A stretch of DNA of 64,000 nt from FEN-1350 sp964643355 (GTDB taxonomy: Bacteria; Planctomycetota; Phycisphaerae; Sedimentisphaerales; Anaerohalosphaeraceae), in NCBI GenBank assembly GCA_964643355.1, contig CAZXPW010000009.1, positions 38,777-102,776 on the forward strand, given 5' to 3'. Below, piece after piece: positions 59,937-64,000 of this stretch. A program made the translations under genes and the position numbers. The notes beneath the pieces were generated by a model. That model was not told the origin of the DNA. It saw only the letters and a list, made by a program, of their open reading frames with translations, and did not search any database. Positions within the stretch are counted from its first letter, which is position 1. The number at the start of each line of letters is the position of its first letter.

Positions 59937-60949
59937 CAATTCAGTCCCTCCTTTATCGGCGTTTTCAGCAAAACCCAGGCTGTCCCCAGCATAAATGCGA
60001 ACACAAATGGCAGGAATAGCAGAAAACCAATACCTAGTGAATTGATATACGCTGGGTAAAACGCGGTGCAGTAGATGGCACTCAACGCAAGCGCTGTCAA
60101 CAGCATGATGCCATACTGCAGGCATATATTCCCGATCAGTTTCCCAATGGTTGCACCCAGTAGACGCTTGATGCAAAATTCGGTTTTCTTCCTCCGGAGC
60201 CACTCAATTGAAAGCAAGATGATGGATACTACGTTGCAGAGCAATACAGCAATAAACCATCTGGCGTACAACACCCTTGGCAGGAAACTAGACATGAAAC
60301 TTTGGGAACCGGTGAGTATCTCTCCTCTGACACCAGTTTTCTTAAGTAGTTCATTCAACAATTCATTCGTCAGAATCTGTGAATCGCCACTGAAAAAATC
60401 CAGCGTATAAAGCTTCGTATCAAAAACCATCGGCTGAATATACCCGTTGATAAAAACAGTGCGATCCCAAACGGTATCCTGTTCATATCCGATAACGCCA
60501 AGCACCCGGAATTTACAGACCCCAACACTAATATACTGATTTTCTCCTGTTTGCTCGATATTTGATACTAGCCCTTTCCCGATGACTGCGCAGTAGTTGT
60601 TCTCCTGAAAATCGGTGTGAAGGAAGAAACGCCCACTCAACATCGGTATAGTCACATAGTTCTTTGAAAAAAATATCGCGCGCACTTTCATTTCGTTTTC
60701 CGTTTCATAATCCGAATAGACTCCTATACTTGCGGGCAAGCGCTCTACCGCGTCGTATAGAGTTTCGGGAGGAAGTTGGCCTTCAGGAATGGAGATCATG
60801 GTATATGCCTTGCCAAGTGCGCCGGAGTCCATACTGCTCAGCGTCTCGCTGAGCGTGATATGGTGGGCCATCAAGATAATAATAATCGGGAAGGTTATAA
60901 ACATAATAACAAGTAAAAGCGGAGAAGTATTAAAGCGTTTCATGAACAT
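59936..60949 (-). CDS. FtsX/MacB-like ABC transporter permease (second subunit)
   Basis: 337 aa. N-terminal helix (about 9-30, LLLVIMFITFPIIIILMAHH), outside domain (about 35-225), and C-terminal helices (WFIAVLLCNVVSIILLSIEW, then ILLTALALSAIYC and FLLFLPFVFAFMLGTAWVLL). AAGGAG precedes the ATG by 9 bases. The outside domain differs from that of its partner, so a heterodimer is expected. Confidence 0.82.
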   Translation of the reverse strand: MFMKRFNTSPLLLVIMFITFPIIIILMAHHITLSETLSSMDSGALGKAYTMISIPEGQLPPETLYDAVERLPASIGVYSDYETENEMKVRAIFFSKNYVTIPMLSGRFFLHTDFQENNYCAVIGKGLVSNIEQTGENQYISVGVCKFRVLGVIGYEQDTVWDRTVFINGYIQPMVFDTKLYTLDFFSGDSQILTNELLNELLKKTGVRGEILTGSQSFMSSFLPRVLYARWFIAVLLCNVVSIILLSIEWLRRKKTEFCIKRLLGATIGKLIGNICLQYGIMLLTALALSAIYCTAFYPAYINSLGIGFLLFLPFVFAFMLGTAWVLLKTPIKEGLN

Positions 60950-60974
60950 CCCAATATCTCCTTAATCATCGAAA

Positions 60975-61010
60975 TTATCGGGCAAAAGCCGATTGGCTTT
61001 TGCCCGATAA
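60975..61010 (-). terminator. Strong hairpin between small exported protein gene and permeases
   Basis: A perfect 16-base-pair stem (60975-60990 with 60995-61010, loop of 4) begins 13 bases after the stop of the 61024-61398 gene. The minus strand continues TTTCGATGATT, a partial T-run. It should terminate most transcripts from the small gene and let a few reach the transporter. Confidence 0.75.
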
Positions 61011-61023
61011 ACACCGGTGTCAT

Positions 61024-61398
61024 TCAGGTGCCGTATTTTGCGTAACCAGTGGGGAACCATGGCGCAGTTTCGTAAGGGTAAAGCAGAAAGTAGGAACATG
61101 TGCGCTTGATATTCCCATTTGAGTAACACCGTCCCGTATCGGCCACAGCGTTGGAAGGATCCGAGTTAGTTCCACCGATATAGGCACGTACGTAGTGGCT
61201 TCCAGTATAACCTTCCGTTTTTGCCCAGCAGTACTTGGTCCATTTATACACGCCCAAACTGTAATAGGCACATGTCTTATAAGTTCCGCTGGAAAAGCTG
61301 TCGGCGAGCGTCGTTGCGAAGGCAGGAACTATCATAAGCATAATCAGAACGATTGCCACGAGAGAGGATAACGCGTTCTTCAAAGTAATATTCTTCAT
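61024..61398 (-). CDS. Small exported Cys/Tyr-rich protein (bacteriocin-like)
   Basis: 124 aa from the ATG at 61398 (GGAGG seven bases upstream). A signal peptide (about 1-29, ending PAFATTLA) precedes a mature part of about 95 residues rich in Tyr, Gly and Ser with four or more cysteines (KTCAYYSLGVYKWTKYC, then GRCYSNGNIKRTCSYF), suggesting disulfides. The size, signal peptide, own promoter and adjacent MacB-type transporter recall lactococcin 972-type bacteriocin clusters, but the family motif GGxWxYG is absent. An alternative is a cell-surface structural protein. Confidence 0.65.
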   Translation of the reverse strand: MKNITLKNALSSLVAIVLIMLMIVPAFATTLADSFSSGTYKTCAYYSLGVYKWTKYCWAKTEGYTGSHYVRAYIGGTNSDPSNAVADTGRCYSNGNIKRTCSYFLLYPYETAPWFPTGYAKYGT

Positions 61399-61452
61399 AA
61401 ATTTGCCTCCATTCATAATCATTCTGAGAATCCGGGCTTCACCATGACCGGG

Positions 61453-61481
61453 ATATTACTCAAATCAGGGAAATTAGTCAA
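61453..61481 (-). promoter_or_regulatory. Sigma-A promoter of the small exported protein
   Basis: On the minus strand TTGACT (61476-61481) and TAATAT (61453-61458) are separated by 17 bases, about 55 bases upstream of the ATG at 61398. This is the strongest promoter-like element in the gap and supports separate, high expression of the small gene. Confidence 0.65.
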
Positions 61482-61912
61482 GCGCAGCTATTAGGGCATG
61501 TTGGTAGACCCAACCATCATGCCCATGAAATGCCCATTGGAATCATCTTCTTTCACATTGGCGATAAGTTACATTTTGTATGGAAGACCGACTCAACCGG
61601 ATACTCAAACCAATTCATAATTGTTGATAAACGCCTGATCAAATATGCACTCGCAACTGGGAATATCAGTTGCCGTGGTGTATCCGTCTATCGCACTTAC
61701 GAATAATAAGTCGACGAATACCTTGGTGCTTATGCGAGTTGGCTTTCTTTTGCTGAAGTCGATATCGCTCCTTTGCTAACATGCACGTCAACATGCTGTT
61801 AAGCGAGGTGTTGTCACAGGCAATCACGTGATCACTGAGGGGATGGTTATTATTGGAATTGTCCGATCGAAAACAAACGCGAATTCCCATTTTGTTGTTC
61901 AGAGATAAGGGT
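61482..61912. other. Gap between the two small exported protein genes
   Basis: About 430 bases. A minus-strand frame at 61666-61890 (74 residues, rich in Arg, His and Asn) has no ribosome site, signal peptide or recognised family and may be a remnant. No terminator was identified after the 61913-62353 gene. Confidence 0.4.
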
Positions 61913-62353
61913 TCACTTTGTTCGAGTTACAGATTTAGTAGGTCTTTCCAAACCGTTTCCAACATTTCCAACAGTCGTAACTTTATATGTTCCCGTTCCT
62001 ACGGAAATGGAACCTCCGGCAGCCGCTTGATGACCACCTGTGGAGCTGCCCGACCACGAGGTAATCGCATTCCAACTGCTCCCGTTCTTTTGATAAAGCG
62101 TAACCGTCACAGAGACACTATCAGTTCCAGACGGCGTGACCGATCCGCTGCAGTTTGCTTTGCCGTTACTGAAAGACAGGGTTGCAGTTACGCTGTATGT
62201 ATAGGCATAATCAAGAGTGATTACCGAATCAGATGCCTGCTCTAAAAAAACCTGATATTCAGGGGCTTCCAGGCCAGTAGCTTCAGCCATGCCGTTCATG
62301 GGAATTCCCGCCAGAAGATAGGCTAAGATGAGGATTGCAACCGTTTTCTTCAT
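61913..62353 (-). CDS. Small exported beta-rich protein (DUF6147-like)
   Basis: 146 aa from the ATG at 62353 (GGAGG eight bases upstream). Signal peptide (about 1-21, MNGMAEA). The mature part has an Ig-like pattern: YSVTATLSFSNGKANCSGSV, VSVTVTLYQKNGSSWNAITS, then GTYKVTTVGNV, similar to small DUF6147-type exported proteins of Clostridia. It follows the anti-sigma gene by 76 bases, so it is a likely target or part of the same regulon. Role unknown. Confidence 0.7.
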   Translation of the reverse strand: MKKTVAILILAYLLAGIPMNGMAEATGLEAPEYQVFLEQASDSVITLDYAYTYSVTATLSFSNGKANCSGSVTPSGTDSVSVTVTLYQKNGSSWNAITSWSGSSTGGHQAAAGGSISVGTGTYKVTTVGNVGNGLERPTKSVTRTK

Positions 62354-62429
62354 GAAAAAAACCTCCAATTTTATCTTTCCATTATTAAAGACAAAATGGA
62401 GGTCCTGTTTGTTACACTCTCCAGAATAT

Positions 62430-63212
62430 TTATTTTATACGGACAACACTCTCAGCAATACGAATGACAGTGCTCTCATCGTGATCTGAGATTGTCAGGA
62501 CAAAGTACTTTCTTCCGTCCCCCCAATATAGGCTTACTCTGGTTTCCTTTTTAACCAAGAAACCGTTATTGAGGCCAATCATCACCGATTCCTGAACCGC
62601 GTCTTCCGTGTCGATGTTTGCTTCGGTATCAGCGCCATATTCAGAGAATTGGCCTTTCACCGCCCCGGTACGTTTGTCTATCAGTTCGACAGAATTATTG
62701 TCAGGATAGGAAAAAACCATGCCCGCTACCAAGCTGTCCGGAATAAACGACGGATAATTCTCCCCACCCCACTCCGCTGGGATGTCAAATGACGCGGCAG
62801 GGTTTTCTTGCAGCTTCAGTTCGGTATACTCCTCTTCGATGTTGACCAGAAGCTGCATCACCTGCACGCGGAGCGTGTGGCTGGTCGCGATCGCAACGCT
62901 GCCGGCGACAGCGACCACCGCAATCACGATTGCGGCGATTTGACCGATTCGCGGCAATGTTTGCCGAAAAAAGACCCGCGCCCGGTGTCGCCTGAAATGG
63001 CGCTGAATCCTCTCCAGATTTTTCGCGTCCTGCTTAGCAAAAAATGCGTCCATCTCCGCTGTATCCCCGCGCGCCTTTTCTGCTTCGATTTCCGCAAGCA
63101 GCGCGGCGGTTTCCCGCTGGAGCAGCAGCTCGCCGAACAAGTCGTAAGCCCTGTCCTCGAGGCTTCTATCCTCCGGAATCAACGGTTTCCCTCTATTGCT
63201 CATCATTATCAA
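62430..63212 (-). CDS. DUF4367-type membrane anti-sigma-like protein
   Basis: 260 aa. A cytoplasmic basic/acidic N-terminus (1-90), one membrane helix (about 92-110, IAAIVIAVVAVAGSVAIATS) and an outside domain (about 120-260) with the DUF4367-like ending (YWGDGRKYFVLTISDHDESTVIRIAESV). The start, a TTG at 63212 or an ATG just after it, overlaps the end of the sigma gene by about 20 bases. The paired arrangement is that of a sigma factor and its membrane regulator. Confidence 0.8.
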   Translation of the reverse strand: MIMMSNRGKPLIPEDRSLEDRAYDLFGELLLQRETAALLAEIEAEKARGDTAEMDAFFAKQDAKNLERIQRHFRRHRARVFFRQTLPRIGQIAAIVIAVVAVAGSVAIATSHTLRVQVMQLLVNIEEEYTELKLQENPAASFDIPAEWGGENYPSFIPDSLVAGMVFSYPDNNSVELIDKRTGAVKGQFSEYGADTEANIDTEDAVQESVMIGLNNGFLVKKETRVSLYWGDGRKYFVLTISDHDESTVIRIAESVVRIK

Positions 63213-63816
63213 CCCGTTTCCTGCTCATCGCGAGGCGTTCAAGCTTGCTCTTTGCACGGGAAACCGCCGTTCTGGCCGCAATCTCCGTGATCCCCACCTG
63301 CTGTGCGATTTCGTCATACCCCAGTAAATCCATGTGGCGGTACCGTATCAAATCCCTGTCTTTCTCGCTGAGCTCTGAAAACGAGTCCAGCAAGTCGCTG
63401 GCGAATACCCTGTCAAACACGATACCCTGTACATCTTCCGGACTGGGAATGCTGTCAACAATATCCGCGTCAGGGGCATAATCGCGGTTGCGCCGCTGCC
63501 GTCCGATTTCCCGGAGTCTGGACAGACAGACATTCCTTACAGTAGAGACGATATAGGAGGCTCTTTTGTTACACTCAACCTGCTTCAAGGTCTCACATTT
63601 TTTGCAAAGCCGTTCAACCGCGCTGCTGACCGCGTCTTCCATCTCGGCAAAGTTGTCGCTGAAGAACTGAGACGAGATCTTGTACATCAAAGGACGGTAC
63701 TGAAGGTACAGCTCGGTCAGAAACTGCCGATCCTCGTCGTTTTCAATCAGCAGAATGGATAAGGGAAGCATGGTGCCTGACAAACCCATGATCTGGTTCA
63801 TATCGTAGTTTTGCAT
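63193..63816 (-). CDS. Sigma-70 family RNA polymerase sigma factor
   Basis: 207 aa from the ATG at 63816; starts at 63855 (TTG) or 63768 are possible, none with a strong ribosome site. Region 2 is seen as LYLQYRPLMYKISSQFFSDN and EDAVSSAVERLCKK; region 4 as SEKDRDLIRYRHMDLLGYDEIAQQVGITEIAARTAVSRAKSKLERL. It directs transcription of the anti-sigma partner and probably of the downstream small-protein/ABC cluster. The spacing between regions is longer than in compact ECF factors. Confidence 0.85.
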   Translation of the reverse strand: MQNYDMNQIMGLSGTMLPLSILLIENDEDRQFLTELYLQYRPLMYKISSQFFSDNFAEMEDAVSSAVERLCKKCETLKQVECNKRASYIVSTVRNVCLSRLREIGRQRRNRDYAPDADIVDSIPSPEDVQGIVFDRVFASDLLDSFSELSEKDRDLIRYRHMDLLGYDEIAQQVGITEIAARTAVSRAKSKLERLAMSRKRVDNDEQ

Positions 63817-63886
63817 GCTGTTTTCAACACTCCGGAACGGATTGGCAACCTGCAATGTACTATTCCTACAGATGGCCTGCCCTTGT

Positions 63887-63914
63887 ATGATACCGCCAAT
63901 CGAGGGTTTGTCAA
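63887..63914 (-). promoter_or_regulatory. Candidate promoter of the sigma/anti-sigma unit
   Basis: TTGACA (63909-63914) and TATCAT (63887-63892) on the minus strand have a 16-base spacer, about 70 bases before the chosen start. The sequence TTGACAAACC occurs again about 44 bases upstream (near 63950-63959), so a duplicated -35-like element or regulator site is present. Confidence 0.5.
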
Positions 63915-64000
63915 CCGATCTACTCGGATTCGGTTCGAGTCGTCATGTAGGTTTGTCAAACATCTTAGACAACGGAGTGGTGAAGGAACTCAACAGGCGA

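Noticed and set aside
59937..60203. N-terminal extension of the FtsX-like permease at 58644
   Set aside because: It reads through the end of the upstream permease gene in another frame; the ATG at 59936 has AAAGGAGG and correct overlap.

Overview
The window looks like a moderately GC-rich chromosome segment of an uncultured, gut-type Clostridia/Firmicutes bacterium. This is inferred from strong AGGAGG-type ribosome sites, LplB/YtcP-type sugar ABC permeases, YesM/YesN two-component genes, a ROK repressor, and a Firmicutes-style (T7SSb-like) type VII secretion locus. I cannot name the species. No rRNA, tRNA or CRISPR array was seen.

Positions 1-28,700 form a plant- and host-glycan utilisation region. 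A partial GH51 arabinofuranosidase, an AraC regulator and a PfkB sugar kinase run leftwards. Divergent from them is an operon with a solute-binding protein, two permeases and two exported GH43 enzymes, so arabinan or arabinoxylan is the likely substrate. After an ECF sigma factor with a membrane anti-sigma-like partner and an IS3-type transposase remnant comes a second ABC cluster: YesM-like kinase, YesN-like regulator, binding protein, two permeases and a GH4 glycosidase. A third cluster runs leftwards from a ROK repressor: binding protein, two permeases, GH32 beta-fructosidase and an AraB-type ribulokinase. Two of the three ABC clusters have a strong hairpin directly after the binding-protein gene, which suggests it is expressed above the permeases.

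Positions 28,700-57,100 form a type VII secretion island, all on the minus strand. One transcription unit encodes a VWA-FHA membrane protein, an exported-linker PP2C phosphatase, an FHA-bearing EssC ATPase, an EsaB/YukD ubiquitin-like protein, two WXG100 proteins, two putative effectors that share one N-terminal helical domain, a DUF4176 protein, a WXG100-like partner and a transmembrane Ser/Thr kinase. Upstream is a second unit: a LytTR regulator with a degenerate receiver, three small proteins, and four consecutive paralogous transmembrane Ser/Thr kinases. All five kinases share nearly the same cytoplasmic kinase domain and transmembrane segment, but each carries a different outside region (beta-propeller-like, FN3, CARDB plus RCC1 repeats, DUF6273, or FN3 plus DUF6273) behind a Pro/Thr-rich linker. 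No EssB, EsaA or EssA homologue is visible, and the kinases have the same layout as EssB (kinase-fold inside, one TM, ectodomain outside). This phospho-regulated secretion system with a swappable sensor array is the most interesting feature of the window.

Positions 57,100-64,000 begin with a possible recombinase remnant. They then hold a leftward cluster: sigma factor, DUF4367-type anti-sigma, two small exported proteins, two FtsX/MacB-like permeases, their ATPase and a small HTH protein. The layout resembles small-peptide (bacteriocin-like) export or self-protection loci.
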